Numbered from the stretch's first letter, positions 25,571-34,526 are shown. The stretch: 64,000 nucleotides of DNA from Ascidiimonas sp046199005 (GCA_046199005.1 CP176050.1:1922001-1986000), one strand, 5' to 3'. A program made the numbers and translations. The notes: a model not told the origin generated them from the letters alone.

Positions 25571-26545
25571 TTAGTTGTGGTCTGGATGATTGCGCACTAA
25601 TATCTCATCATCATATCTTAACATCAATAGTTTGTCTTCCCAATTGTCTAATTGCTTTTCAATTTTTCTATTACAGAGATATTCATCGATGATCCATTTC
25701 ACATAGTTTGCTCCTGCCAGATGCGATAGAGGGTAACCTCCACCAAATCGTGGATTTATCTCAATACCTATTACATTACCATTGTTCTTGTTTTTAAAGA
25801 ATTGAGCTGCCACACAACCTCTCATGCCCTCTACAGTACCCAAATGTTTGTAGAGAAAATCAATAAGGCCGTTTTTAACCGTTTTGCCTTTGCTTACTTC
25901 GCCTCCTCGTATCTCAATTCTTTTTCTGGGAACAACACATTTGAGATGACCCGATCGGTCATAATACATATCACATGTATATTCATCATAAATATCAGAG
26001 CTCAGGTATTCTAAAAACATAAGGGTATCATCTTTAAAAAGATACGGCATCAAATAGTCTTCACTTATAATTTTATAGGTATTTATGCTTCTGCTTCCAT
26101 TATAAGGTTTAACAAATATGGGCAGTTTATAAGCATCTTTTTCGTAGACTTTGGGTGCAGCTATTCCCATCTCATTAAAGAAGGTATGGGTGGTTCTTTT
26201 GTCCTGAAAGCACATAATTCTTTCAAGGTCAGAAACGACCACTTCAATACCGGCATCCTTAAATACTTCATAATTCTCTGCTAGTACGGGTAGTTCTGTA
26301 TCTATAGTGGGTATGATAAGAGAAATGTCTTTTTCTTTACATAAAGTAATTAATTGCGCGATGTAGTTCGTATGCGTAACTTTCTTAACCTGAAAAAAAT
26401 CATCTGCCACATGAGCTGCAGGAGCTGTTATCGGATCTAATTCTGTAATAAATACTTTTCCTTCCGGAAAGACCTTTAAAAGTTCTTCCCTGAAGAAATT
26501 CAGAAGAGAAACTCTTCTGCCGGCGGAGGTAATTAAAATATTCAT
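25571..26545 (-). CDS. ATP-grasp ligase-like protein, stand-alone
   Basis: This 324-residue protein is an ATP-grasp enzyme of the CarB/PylC-like type: N-terminal pre-ATP-grasp Rossmann-like part (ILITSAGRRVSLLNFFREEL), ATP-binding segment LPIFVKPYNGSRS, and the Mg-ATP site IEINPRFGGGYPLSHLAGAN. Such enzymes couple a carboxylate to an amine or thiol through an acyl-phosphate. The substrate is unknown; position inside a polysaccharide operon suggests addition of an amino acid or acid to a sugar or carrier. The ATG overlaps the stop of the GT2 gene by 4 bp. It resembles the N-terminal half of the fusion at 27662, sharing SAGRR/CAGRR and INPRFGGGYP/LNPRFGGGYP blocks. Confidence 0.85.
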   Translation of the reverse strand: MNILITSAGRRVSLLNFFREELLKVFPEGKVFITELDPITAPAAHVADDFFQVKKVTHTNYIAQLITLCKEKDISLIIPTIDTELPVLAENYEVFKDAGIEVVVSDLERIMCFQDKRTTHTFFNEMGIAAPKVYEKDAYKLPIFVKPYNGSRSINTYKIISEDYLMPYLFKDDTLMFLEYLSSDIYDEYTCDMYYDRSGHLKCVVPRKRIEIRGGEVSKGKTVKNGLIDFLYKHLGTVEGMRGCVAAQFFKNKNNGNVIGIEINPRFGGGYPLSHLAGANYVKWIIDEYLCNRKIEKQLDNWEDKLLMLRYDDEILVRNHPDHN

Positions 26546-27564
26546 TTTTTAAATTGGTAATATTTTCTGTAGGCGATCGTAAAGATATTACGAAGCATTC
26601 GGTTATTAAAGATTATTCTTAATATTTTATATTTAAGCGAATCATAAGGACCGCCCTTAAGTTCGTTTAAAGGAAATGCATTTAAACGCTTCATTTCGAT
26701 GAGCTTATACTCTAATTCTTTCGTGTCATCAGAACATCTGGCGTATCTGATAATATATAGCATACCATACCATTGAAGCTTTGTTGTTAGCATCGCTATA
26801 GCCCTCTCGGCGTAGGGTTCAGTTTTTTGCATAGAATTAATAAGTGTACTTAATCTTTTGATACCATATTCAATACTGTCTACATATTTTCGTATGTGCT
26901 CATCAGTTTTACGTTTGGTAACCGAGCCACTATTCTGTCTATATCTATATACGTCTAACCTACCATAAATGGTTCTTTTTGCGGGTATATAAATCTCAGG
27001 AGTATAAAAACTATCCTGTATGTAATGATCGGGTACAAAGGAGATATTGTTCTCTGATATCAGGCTTCTTTTTAAAATAAAACGCCATACTTCCGGACTG
27101 TAATAATGCTGAGCCAGAAATTGTATTCCTGTTACCACTTCAGCTTTTTTATGAATCTCGAAAAATCTTGGTTTTTCATCAGGATTGAAAGATGAATACG
27201 TATTTTTTGCCGAAAATCGAAGGATCTCAAGCCGCTCCGCCTCCATAAGCTCAAGGAGAGGTTTTAGCGTATTGGTAACCAGATAGTCATCTGAATCTAC
27301 AAAGAAAATGTACTTTCCTGTGGCAACTGCCAGTCCATTTTCCCGTGCCATACCATTTCCTTGATTTGTTTGAATAATTACCTGAAAATGATCATTTCTT
27401 TTGGCATATTCTTTAGCTAGAAGGTCACTACCATCAGTCGAACCATCATCTACTATGATGACTTCCAGCTGGTCTTTGTTTAATTCTTGCGCAAGAATAC
27501 TATCCAGACAATCTGGAAGATAGGATTTATTATTGTATAACGGAATGATAATGCTTAACAGCAT
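26542..27564 (-). CDS. Family 2 glycosyltransferase
   Basis: This 340-residue GT-A enzyme begins SIIIPLYNNKSYLPDCLDSIL, followed by IIVDDGSTDGS and the metal-binding FVDSDDYL (DxD) near residue 92. It adds one sugar from a nucleotide-sugar donor to a lipid-linked or growing glycan on the cytoplasmic face. No transmembrane segment is apparent. It overlaps the ATP-grasp gene by 4 bp; the 97-bp gap upstream holds no clear promoter. Donor and acceptor cannot be predicted. Confidence 0.9.
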   Translation of the reverse strand: MLLSIIIPLYNNKSYLPDCLDSILAQELNKDQLEVIIVDDGSTDGSDLLAKEYAKRNDHFQVIIQTNQGNGMARENGLAVATGKYIFFVDSDDYLVTNTLKPLLELMEAERLEILRFSAKNTYSSFNPDEKPRFFEIHKKAEVVTGIQFLAQHYYSPEVWRFILKRSLISENNISFVPDHYIQDSFYTPEIYIPAKRTIYGRLDVYRYRQNSGSVTKRKTDEHIRKYVDSIEYGIKRLSTLINSMQKTEPYAERAIAMLTTKLQWYGMLYIIRYARCSDDTKELEYKLIEMKRLNAFPLNELKGGPYDSLKYKILRIIFNNRMLRNIFTIAYRKYYQFKK

Positions 27565-27661
27565 TTAGTAGTTTTTAGGTACAACTTTGGAGCCTTCATA
27601 ACGTATGCTCAATTATACATATTAATTAATCATTTAAATGTCTAAAGTTCAAAAAAGTACA

Positions 27662-29767
27662 TTAACTTCTATACAGCGGAAAATAATGTTGTTCTATGGT
27701 ATCTGTGATTACCTGAATATCGTTCACATTTTTTTTCATAACGAGTTCTTTATAGATTTTGGGGTTTATAATCTTTCTACCAGTGTAATAGATCACATCT
27801 TCATCATGAGGGAAGAATGATTTTTTATATTTATACAGACCATCATTATCTTCACGACCTCCACCTAAAACATAAAATAATTTTCCTTTTTCTCTGGCCC
27901 ATTTCATCATTTCCAATTTCAGGAAGTCGTTTGGTCTACAGTAAAAATATTCCTGATGAGTCCCCCCGAGAAAAGAATATAAGGTTTGATGGGAGATAAG
28001 TATAAGTTCTGCAGAAATTGGTTTGTCTTCTTTGTAAATTAAGGCTATAGCACAATTATCTGTATTCTGTTTAATGATCATTTTAAAATATTCGAGATCG
28101 TAGAAATAACGTTTATCTGCGTTATTACGAATCATGGTCTTTATATAAATATCATAAAAGTCTTCTACAATCTTCTCGGGAATATTTTCGTAAAAGATTT
28201 GAATTTGCAGTCCCTCCTGTAATGCTTTACGATAATTATTTCTCGCTTTGGGCTTTAGGTCGTTCCATTGTTCTTTCTCTGAGCGTATTTTACCTTTTAC
28301 ATTTTTAAGAGTAGGAATCAAGGTTCCCGTATAATGAGCATGATTTTCATCAAGACTGAAGCGGATGAATTCTGATACTACACTATTGGTTTTGTACCAG
28401 GCATCTATTTTCTCCCAAAAGGCAGCCAGGTAATGTTTTGGCATATCTGGGGAAAAGGACGGTCCGCTATAGCCATAGGGAGAACTTACGTCATAATACG
28501 GCATCACTTCATCTTCAATTTCAATGTTTCGAAGGAAGAATGGCATTACAATGACGGGAGTCCCTTCTTTTTTAAACACAAAATAACAAGAACGGTCTCC
28601 AGTTTCTTTTTTAAAGGCATCTGTGATCCTGATTTTATAAAAAGGATTATCACAATTTATTTCTGTAAGTAACTTTTTATAGCGCTCTAAACCTTCTTCA
28701 CCGTTGATTTCTTCAACCGTTAACTCCCAATTGATATTTAATGGATTTGAAATTTCAATGAGCTGGTCGCATTTTGAAAACAGAATGCCTTCCTTATAAT
28801 TATCAATATGATTTCTGTCATTTGAATTTTGAAGCCATTCGACGTACATTGCTGCAATATCTGCACCTGCCTCATGTGAAAAGGGATAGCCTCCTCCGAA
28901 TCGCGGATTTAACTCAAGGACATACGCTTGCTCATCACAGATAAATACATCGCAGTCCATGTTGCCAATATGTTTAAGTGCATCTCCCAGTATTCTTCCA
29001 ACATCTTCAAATCTTTGGTCTATAACGCTTTCTGCCTTGTCGGTTTCACCGCAGCGCATGCCTAATTTCTTTCGTGCGAAGGTAGCACAGTACTTACCTT
29101 CAAAATCATTAAGGACATCAAGGCCGTATTCCTGACCCTCTAATTTTTCCTGAATCACTAAAATGGCCTCACTGGTATGATCTGACATATTACGTAAAGC
29201 ACTTTTTTTAATTTTAAGGGTCTTTAAGCGGTAAATAAGCTCAAGTTCTTCTATATTATCTGCAATTTCAATTCCGATGGAAGCACTGCCCCAGCGAGGC
29301 TTGATAATTAAAGGAAAATCTAATTCCCCGTTTTTGATCGCTTTTTTAGCGGCATCTAATTTTTTAAATGTTAGAGGAGTCTTTAATCCTAGCTCTTTAA
29401 GAAATTTAAAAGTTTTCCACTTATCAGCACCAATCTCAATTACGCTTTCATTAGAAATAAGCAAACGCACACCAGTTTGCTCCAAGTTCTCTGAATTTCT
29501 GGTAAGTATGGGTAATTCGAGATCATTAAGTGATATAACAGCCGTGATATTATGTTGCCTGATAATTTTCAGTAATGAAGGAATATAGTTTTTATCGTAA
29601 ATTTCGGGAACTACAAAACCTCCGTCTGCATCTTTTAGCGCAGGAGCTGTTTCACTTTTGTCAGATGCAAATACCTTACCTTTTCCGACTAAAGCTTGCT
29701 TAAAGTATTTAATCAGGTAATTGCGCCTTCCTGCACAGGTAAATAATATGTTTTGCTCTATATTCAA
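27662..29767 (-). CDS. ATP-grasp / FemAB-like (GNAT) fusion protein
   Basis: This 701-residue protein has two enzyme modules. Residues 1-330 are an ATP-grasp ligase (FTCAGRRNYLIKYF, FPLIIKPRWGSASIG, VLELNPRFGGGYPFSHEAGAD). Residues about 345-701 resemble the FemAB/BioF2-type acyl- or aminoacyltransferases with two GNAT folds: PSFSPDMPK, KARNNYRKALQEGL, ISAELILISHQTLYSFLGGT and the ending LGGGREDNDGLYKYKKSFFP. A single polypeptide could thus activate a carboxylate and transfer an acyl group, perhaps decorating a sugar amine. The start is TTG at 29767, which overlaps the stop of the upstream sugar transferase (TTGA); no ATG is available near the conserved N-terminus. The partner activity is inference. 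Confidence 0.82.
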   Translation of the reverse strand: MNIEQNILFTCAGRRNYLIKYFKQALVGKGKVFASDKSETAPALKDADGGFVVPEIYDKNYIPSLLKIIRQHNITAVISLNDLELPILTRNSENLEQTGVRLLISNESVIEIGADKWKTFKFLKELGLKTPLTFKKLDAAKKAIKNGELDFPLIIKPRWGSASIGIEIADNIEELELIYRLKTLKIKKSALRNMSDHTSEAILVIQEKLEGQEYGLDVLNDFEGKYCATFARKKLGMRCGETDKAESVIDQRFEDVGRILGDALKHIGNMDCDVFICDEQAYVLELNPRFGGGYPFSHEAGADIAAMYVEWLQNSNDRNHIDNYKEGILFSKCDQLIEISNPLNINWELTVEEINGEEGLERYKKLLTEINCDNPFYKIRITDAFKKETGDRSCYFVFKKEGTPVIVMPFFLRNIEIEDEVMPYYDVSSPYGYSGPSFSPDMPKHYLAAFWEKIDAWYKTNSVVSEFIRFSLDENHAHYTGTLIPTLKNVKGKIRSEKEQWNDLKPKARNNYRKALQEGLQIQIFYENIPEKIVEDFYDIYIKTMIRNNADKRYFYDLEYFKMIIKQNTDNCAIALIYKEDKPISAELILISHQTLYSFLGGTHQEYFYCRPNDFLKLEMMKWAREKGKLFYVLGGGREDNDGLYKYKKSFFPHDEDVIYYTGRKIINPKIYKELVMKKNVNDIQVITDTIEQHYFPLYRS

Positions 29768-30387
29768 TGTTCTGCTTTCATTGTTTTTTTTCTGAGGACA
29801 TCTAGATCTTCTGATTCTGGTGCTAATTCAATGTTTTGAGATTGTAAAACCTTCAACACAGTTTTCAGTATAATTTTAATATCCAAGATGAATGAAAGAT
29901 TTTGTACGTAAACAATGTCTTTCTCCAGTTTTTCATCCCAACTTAAGAGATTTCTCCCTGAAACCTGTGCTAATCCGGTAACTCCGGGTCTAATTGTGTG
30001 CCGTACTTTTTCTTTTTCAGTGTAATAGGGCAGGTAACGAACCCTTAACGGTCGTGGTCCTACTAAACTCATATCGCCTTTAATAATGTTGAGTAACTGA
30101 GGTATTTCATCCAGAGAGCTTTTTCGTAAAAATGTTCCAAAACGAGTTACACGAAGATGATCTGGAAGTAATTTTCCGTTTTCATCGGTTTTATCATTCA
30201 TCGTTTTGAATTTATAGATCGTAAATATTTTCTCGTTTCTACCCGGTCTAGGCTGCAAAAAAAGTGGTTTACCTTTATTCGTGAACCAAAGTATTCCATA
30301 AATTAGGAGTGCAATAGGAGAAACAATAATTAGGCCGGTCAATGCAGCAAAAAAATCAAAAACACGTTTGAAGAAATTACGGTACAT
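29764..30387 (-). CDS. Priming sugar-phosphate transferase (PglC/WcaJ-type PGT)
   Basis: This monotopic enzyme transfers a sugar-1-phosphate from a UDP-sugar to undecaprenyl phosphate, starting each repeat unit. The chosen start at ATG 30387 gives 207 residues beginning MYRNFFKRVFDFFAALTG, as usual; a longer frame from 30471 overlaps a -7 box and is rejected. Diagnostic parts are a re-entrant N-terminal helix ending IVSP, KFKTM, the catalytic SLDEIPQL and MSLVGPRP, and IRPGVTGLAQVSGRN. It lacks the membrane-spanning N-terminal extension of WbaP/WcaJ, so it is the small PglC form. It is followed directly, with overlap, by the ATP-grasp/FemAB gene. Confidence 0.93.
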   Translation of the reverse strand: MYRNFFKRVFDFFAALTGLIIVSPIALLIYGILWFTNKGKPLFLQPRPGRNEKIFTIYKFKTMNDKTDENGKLLPDHLRVTRFGTFLRKSSLDEIPQLLNIIKGDMSLVGPRPLRVRYLPYYTEKEKVRHTIRPGVTGLAQVSGRNLLSWDEKLEKDIVYVQNLSFILDIKIILKTVLKVLQSQNIELAPESEDLDVLRKKTMKAEH

Positions 30388-30468
30388 AAATAAGCATTGT
30401 TTTGTTTGTCCTGGTTGATATAATATGGGGGCGATACTCTTTTGAATATCATTATAAATATAACAGTT

Positions 30469-30476
30469 CAAAGTTA
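30469..30476 (-). promoter_or_regulatory. Candidate -7 box upstream of the priming transferase
   Basis: TAACTTTG on the minus strand matches TAnnTTTG exactly, about 80 bp before the ATG at 30387. No -33 TTG is found at 19-22 bp. The remaining sequence between 30388 and 30618 holds nothing else recognisable. Confidence 0.35.
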
Positions 30477-30618
30477 AAATTATCTTTCTTTTTTAACCTT
30501 TGATTGCTCAATTTTACGCTCTTGTTCACAATTTTATCGATAAGTGACCTCTCATTAAACGATATACCAGACTGTAATTATGAATTTAGTTCAAAATAAC
30601 CTGGCTGTATAGAACATT

Positions 30619-31689
30619 TTAAGATGTTTCCTGATATAAGTTCAGTTTATCTGCTATATACATCATTTCGTCTCGGTCATACCTAAAATCAACATGGATA
30701 TTCAAATAGTAACCATAACTTGCCGGATTGTTTGGCCATAACAGCGAAGGATAAATCGCCTGTGATACCAAATATGATCTTAGCTTTAACATTTGTTGCT
30801 CATCTGCTATATAAAGTATTAAACCAAAGGTGGTTTGATCAGGAGTTACCACTTCGTAAACATTAGAGGGTCTTAGCAAAGATTTTAAATAAGACAGGTT
30901 GTTCTTTTTGTAGACAACGTAGTCAACCTCGATACATTTTTTGATCACTTCTTGATGTGCAGCATCAAGCGAAACCAAATCAAAATTAGCACTCATTTGA
31001 TCTTCTGCCTCATTCATGAGAGCTAATGACTTTTGTTTGTCTGATTCGTTAGGATTTTCTGCCTTTTGATACGAAGTTTTAAGCGATTGAGCCTCCTTGA
31101 TCTTATTCCAAATTTGTTTAAAAAGGACATTGCTTTCAACGGGAACATTTTGCATAGGACTACCATCTGGTCTCCATGCGATACCACCTAAGGGAGCGGG
31201 GATTGACTTTCTTAATGAGGTGATACAGTAATCGGCGTTGCTTTGCAGACATGAAGGGCTAAGCCATCCGTGAGAGTGGTCTTCAATGACCGTTATTTGT
31301 TTATCAGCGGTTTCTATCAAGCATTTATTTATACCCCAATAGTTATTGATCAATACGATGTCTCCATCGCTAACAAAATCATCAGCTCTTAAAACCTCAT
31401 TTCCGTCTCTGGCGTTTGCATGATAGGTCTTAATATTAGAATAGTTTCCTTGCATCCAATGAGTAACATGCTGGCAATAGTATCGAGGAATCCAAATCGT
31501 AGGGATCTCTCGTTCTCGGGCAACAGTTTCAATTACAAATTTAATGGCATGCCTACCAGAATAAAAAAGGTGATGATTTTTGGGTAGAAAAGTACTGGGA
31601 TGATGTGCCCCGTTTAGAATAGCACTATCTGCCGTTGAAAACATAGAGCCTATTCCTTTTTGTCTAATATCTGCGATTAAATTTTCCAT
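30619..31689 (-). CDS. DegT/DnrJ-like PLP-dependent protein, divergent
   Basis: This 356-residue protein looks like a sugar aminotransferase (DegT/DnrJ/EryC1/StrS fold) but is distant from classical members. FYSGRHAIKFVIETV resembles the N-terminal SGR(T/H)AL region; VIEDHSHGWLSPSC corresponds to the Asp that pairs with the PLP ring; and TSLRKSIPAPLGGIAW is where the PLP lysine (K in SLRKS) would lie. Charge- and repeat-poor central residues 190-235 (KEAQSLKTSYQKAENP) replace part of the core. If active it would aminate a keto-sugar for the repeat unit. It is the first gene of the minus-strand set running to 25571. Confidence 0.65.
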   Translation of the reverse strand: MENLIADIRQKGIGSMFSTADSAILNGAHHPSTFLPKNHHLFYSGRHAIKFVIETVAREREIPTIWIPRYYCQHVTHWMQGNYSNIKTYHANARDGNEVLRADDFVSDGDIVLINNYWGINKCLIETADKQITVIEDHSHGWLSPSCLQSNADYCITSLRKSIPAPLGGIAWRPDGSPMQNVPVESNVLFKQIWNKIKEAQSLKTSYQKAENPNESDKQKSLALMNEAEDQMSANFDLVSLDAAHQEVIKKCIEVDYVVYKKNNLSYLKSLLRPSNVYEVVTPDQTTFGLILYIADEQQMLKLRSYLVSQAIYPSLLWPNNPASYGYYLNIHVDFRYDRDEMMYIADKLNLYQETS

Positions 31690-31699
31690 TTATAGCCAC

Positions 31700-31731
31700 T
31701 TGTATTATAAAATAGTAATCACCTATCTTTG
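31700..31731 (+). promoter_or_regulatory. Promoter of the formyltransferase gene
   Basis: TTG (31700-31702), 21 bp, then TATCTTTG (31724-31731) is a full Bacteroidota promoter match, 25 bp before the GTG start at 31757, inside the 67-bp divergent gap. Confidence 0.65.
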
Positions 31732-31756
31732 ACCATTATCTATTTAAAAATAAAGG

Positions 31757-32611
31757 GTGAAGTTAGGAAAAAAAATAGTTTTCATAGGGACTCGATTTAA
31801 TGTTTTAGAACAACTGCTAAAAAGTGAGGATCAAGCGCAAATAGATGTATTTGCTTTGAATAATAGTTTTCTTTCAAATATTCTTGATCAAAAGAAGATT
31901 TCATACAAGTCATTTCAAATGGAGGACAAAAAAATCTTCTTAGCTAACCTTCTGAAAAGTGAATTTGATATTTTAGTCTCTAATGGCTGTCCTTTTATCT
32001 TACCCGCATCAAAGTTTGCAGATCATCAGGTATTGATCAATGTGCACCCAACTTACCTGCCTCATTTACAAGGTAAGACTCCTTTAAATGGTGTTTTTTA
32101 TAATAAGTATGATTTTTATGGGGCTACTATGCATTATATTGATGATGGCATCGATACAGGTGCAATTATTCATCAGGAGAAAGTGATGCTTACACCTGAT
32201 ATTGATCTGGGATTGCTTTACTATCTTTCGATGAAACTGGAGGGAACTGTTTTTAAAAAGGGGTGGAACGAGCTCAAAAAAAATAACTTTACATACATAG
32301 GGAAAAAGCAAGAAGGATCGGCAACCTATTTTAACCGTACACAGGCTATGCAGCAGATAGATTTTTCTACACATACCAATGAAGAATTGCTAAGAAGTAT
32401 AAAAAGTTTTGGGATCACTTCTCAGGGTTGTGAGGCAAAACTTGACAATGAATTTTATACGATCTATGCCGCAGAACCAGTTATGCATCCTGCGTTGCTC
32501 GAACAGTTTGGGCATGAGAAGCCAGGTGATATTGTTTTACACTATGATGAAAAACTATTGGTAAAGACGAAGGAAGGTATTATAAAAATCACTGGTTTTA
32601 AAAAGAAATAG
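31757..32611 (+). CDS. Formyltransferase-family protein (probable sugar N-formyltransferase)
   Basis: This 284-residue protein starts with GTG, supported by a well-placed promoter. It has the formyl_transf_N fold: SNGCPFILP, the catalytic region INVHPTYLPHLQGKTPLNG and HYIDDGIDTGAII, which supply the Asn, His and Asp of the N10-formyl-THF formyltransferase triad. The protein is shorter than Fmt and lacks its tRNA-binding C-terminal domain, so a sugar N-formyltransferase acting on an amino sugar (such as the product of the DegT-like protein next door) is the likely role. The two genes are divergent and could act in sequence. Confidence 0.8.
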   Translation: MKLGKKIVFIGTRFNVLEQLLKSEDQAQIDVFALNNSFLSNILDQKKISYKSFQMEDKKIFLANLLKSEFDILVSNGCPFILPASKFADHQVLINVHPTYLPHLQGKTPLNGVFYNKYDFYGATMHYIDDGIDTGAIIHQEKVMLTPDIDLGLLYYLSMKLEGTVFKKGWNELKKNNFTYIGKKQEGSATYFNRTQAMQQIDFSTHTNEELLRSIKSFGITSQGCEAKLDNEFYTIYAAEPVMHPALLEQFGHEKPGDIVLHYDEKLLVKTKEGIIKITGFKKK

Positions 32612-32820
32612 GATCATTCGTATTAGGTCACTAACATTTACCTATAATAGGAATAGTGGTCAAGGTATGCAGAAGTTCATAAAATAAGAACACAATACTC
32701 TTATTTTTAGCACTCTTATAGCTATTAGCAATTTTTTTTTAGAATCATAATATAGTTAATAAAATATTCGATAGTGGTATTGAAAATTCTTATTTTTATT
32801 CCAGTTATTTTACCTGTTAA

Positions 32821-34266
32821 ATGATCTTTATTAATACACATAATCCGATTGAACAGTTGCGAAGGCTTTCTGTTTTTCTTGAGGCGGATTTTACAGAGTC
32901 GCCCGGTACGGCTAGTCTCCGTTTAGATAATAAAAATGGTTCAGGTTTCATAAACACCTTTGATATATATGAAGGTCTTTCAGTTCGCACCTACAATATA
33001 ACATTTACCAAAGAATTAAAATTTTCTAAAGAAGAGGAGCAAACACTACCTATTTATTTTCTCTATTGTGTTGAGGGTTACTATTATCACAAATTTGAAG
33101 GCTCTGATGAGTACCGTAAAATCTGTGAAATGCAGAATGTAATTATCTCCAGTATTTCTGGTATTAACAACGAGATTATTCTTCCAGCTAACGTGCACCT
33201 TAAATTGAGTGTGATCTTTTTGAATAAGAATTTTGATTCTGAAAGAGTATTGCTCGGAAGGAGAAAGAACCTGGAAACTGCTCTTGATGACATGGCTGAC
33301 TTTATAGAAAATGACAAACCCTTTAGTTATTACGGAGAAATTAATCCAATGACAGCCCAGTATGCACGCGTACTTATCAATAATAAAAGAACCGACGTAG
33401 TTGGTAGGTTACTCACAGAAGGCAGCGTGATGAATACACTTGCCTCGCAAATAGACAATCATGATAGATCCAAAGATGTTCCTGGTTTTACATTCCCGCT
33501 TTCCAGTAATGAATTAAAAATTATGTCTGATGTAAGTGATTATATCTCAAGAAATTTGGATACCAATTTAAGGGTGCCGAAGCTGGCAAAAATGTTTGGA
33601 CTCACCGAAAAGAAGCTGCAACTGGGATGTAGATACTTCTATGGAGAAAGTCTTGGAAATCTGATCAGGAATATTCGAATGGAGAAAGCAAAAGAACTCA
33701 TTCAAACAAGTGATATGACTATTTCCGAGATTTGTTATACGGTAGGTTTCAATAACCGTAGCTATTTCACCAAAGCGTTTGTAAGCAGATACGGAATTGT
33801 TCCCAGTAAATATAAAAACTCTCTAGACACTGCAGAATTGGTTTTTGAACTTAGCTATAAGTCAAAAATCAAGAAAAACGTATCTAAAAAAGATGTAGAA
33901 CAATTAGTGAAAATTTCAAGAACTAAAAACGAGACCTTTGGGATCACCGGGTGTCTTGTATTTTTAAAAGATTATTTTTTTCAGGTAATCGAAGGGAACA
34001 AATCTGATATACTTCAGCTTTATGAGAATATTCTTAAGGATGAACGGCACCATGATGTTGTGGTGCTCACTAAGAAATTTAACGCACAGAGGGTGTTCCC
34101 TGAATGGAGTTTGGCGCTGATCTCCGATGATGGAGAACTGACTATTCCACAAGAGGGAAGAGCGGGTTGTATTAATCTGAGAAGCATTCTTGCGGAAGAA
34201 AAACCAGGTGTTTCTTCCGATATTTTTTGGAGACGTGTTCTTAATATTATCAAAGTATCCTTATAA
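32821..34266 (+). CDS. AraC-family transcription regulator with C-terminal BLUF blue-light domain
   Basis: This 481-residue protein has an N-terminal domain without clear relatives (1-225), an AraC-type double HTH (about 233-332; LRVPKLAKMFGLTEKKLQ and MTISEICYTVGFNNRSYFTKAF) and a BLUF flavin domain (about 340-440). The BLUF photocycle residues have exact AppA spacing: Y346, N370 (+24), Q388 (+42) and W429 (+83), corresponding to AppA Y21, N45, Q63 and W104; the Met at +85 is replaced by L431. It should bind FAD and respond to blue light, changing DNA binding. The 209-bp gap upstream (32612-32820) shows no clear promoter. It is the only recognised regulator in the window. Confidence 0.85.
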   Translation: MIFINTHNPIEQLRRLSVFLEADFTESPGTASLRLDNKNGSGFINTFDIYEGLSVRTYNITFTKELKFSKEEEQTLPIYFLYCVEGYYYHKFEGSDEYRKICEMQNVIISSISGINNEIILPANVHLKLSVIFLNKNFDSERVLLGRRKNLETALDDMADFIENDKPFSYYGEINPMTAQYARVLINNKRTDVVGRLLTEGSVMNTLASQIDNHDRSKDVPGFTFPLSSNELKIMSDVSDYISRNLDTNLRVPKLAKMFGLTEKKLQLGCRYFYGESLGNLIRNIRMEKAKELIQTSDMTISEICYTVGFNNRSYFTKAFVSRYGIVPSKYKNSLDTAELVFELSYKSKIKKNVSKKDVEQLVKISRTKNETFGITGCLVFLKDYFFQVIEGNKSDILQLYENILKDERHHDVVVLTKKFNAQRVFPEWSLALISDDGELTIPQEGRAGCINLRSILAEEKPGVSSDIFWRRVLNIIKVSL

Positions 34267-34280
34267 ATGCCAGGTGTGCT

Positions 34281-34526
34281 TTGTTACCGCCAGGTTACTT
34301 CGGCTAACGAAAGTCGCTTCATATAAAATATACATATTATATGCGATCTGAAGTCTTTTCTGTCTTTTTGTAGGTTCGGAAATAGATTAAGAAAAGATAC
34401 GTTTCAGATTGTTACCTGAAAGATTAAATATTATAATGTCAACATAAATCGTAACAGTTTATATCGTATAAATCTACCAGCTAATTCTAGTTATTTCTTT
34501 CTGTTTCAGGTAAGTAATTGTAACAG
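34281..34526. repeat. Cluster of short GTTACC/GTAACAG repeats upstream of the peptide gene
   Basis: Repeated sequences in the 342-bp gap are: TTGTTACC at 34281-34288 and 34409-34416; TTTCAGGTAA at 34504-34513 (plus) and 34412-34421 (minus); TTTCAG..CTGAAA inverted repeat at 34402-34421; and GTAACAG at 34451-34457 and 34520-34526. They may be operator half-sites, possibly for the adjacent AraC-BLUF protein. No other gene is seen between 34267 and 34608. Confidence 0.45.

Noticed and set aside
25571..29767. The two ATP-grasp proteins as maturation enzymes (graspetide type) for the peptide at 34609
   Set aside because: They are 5-9 kb away on the other strand, overlap glycosyltransferase and priming-transferase genes, and resemble CarB/PylC-like ligases; the peptide core has no Glu/Asp-rich pattern for macrocyclisation.
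30388..30471. N-terminal extension of the priming transferase from 30471
   Set aside because: The extension has no membrane helix or family similarity and starts within a -7 promoter box; the ATG at 30387 matches the usual PglC-type N-terminus.
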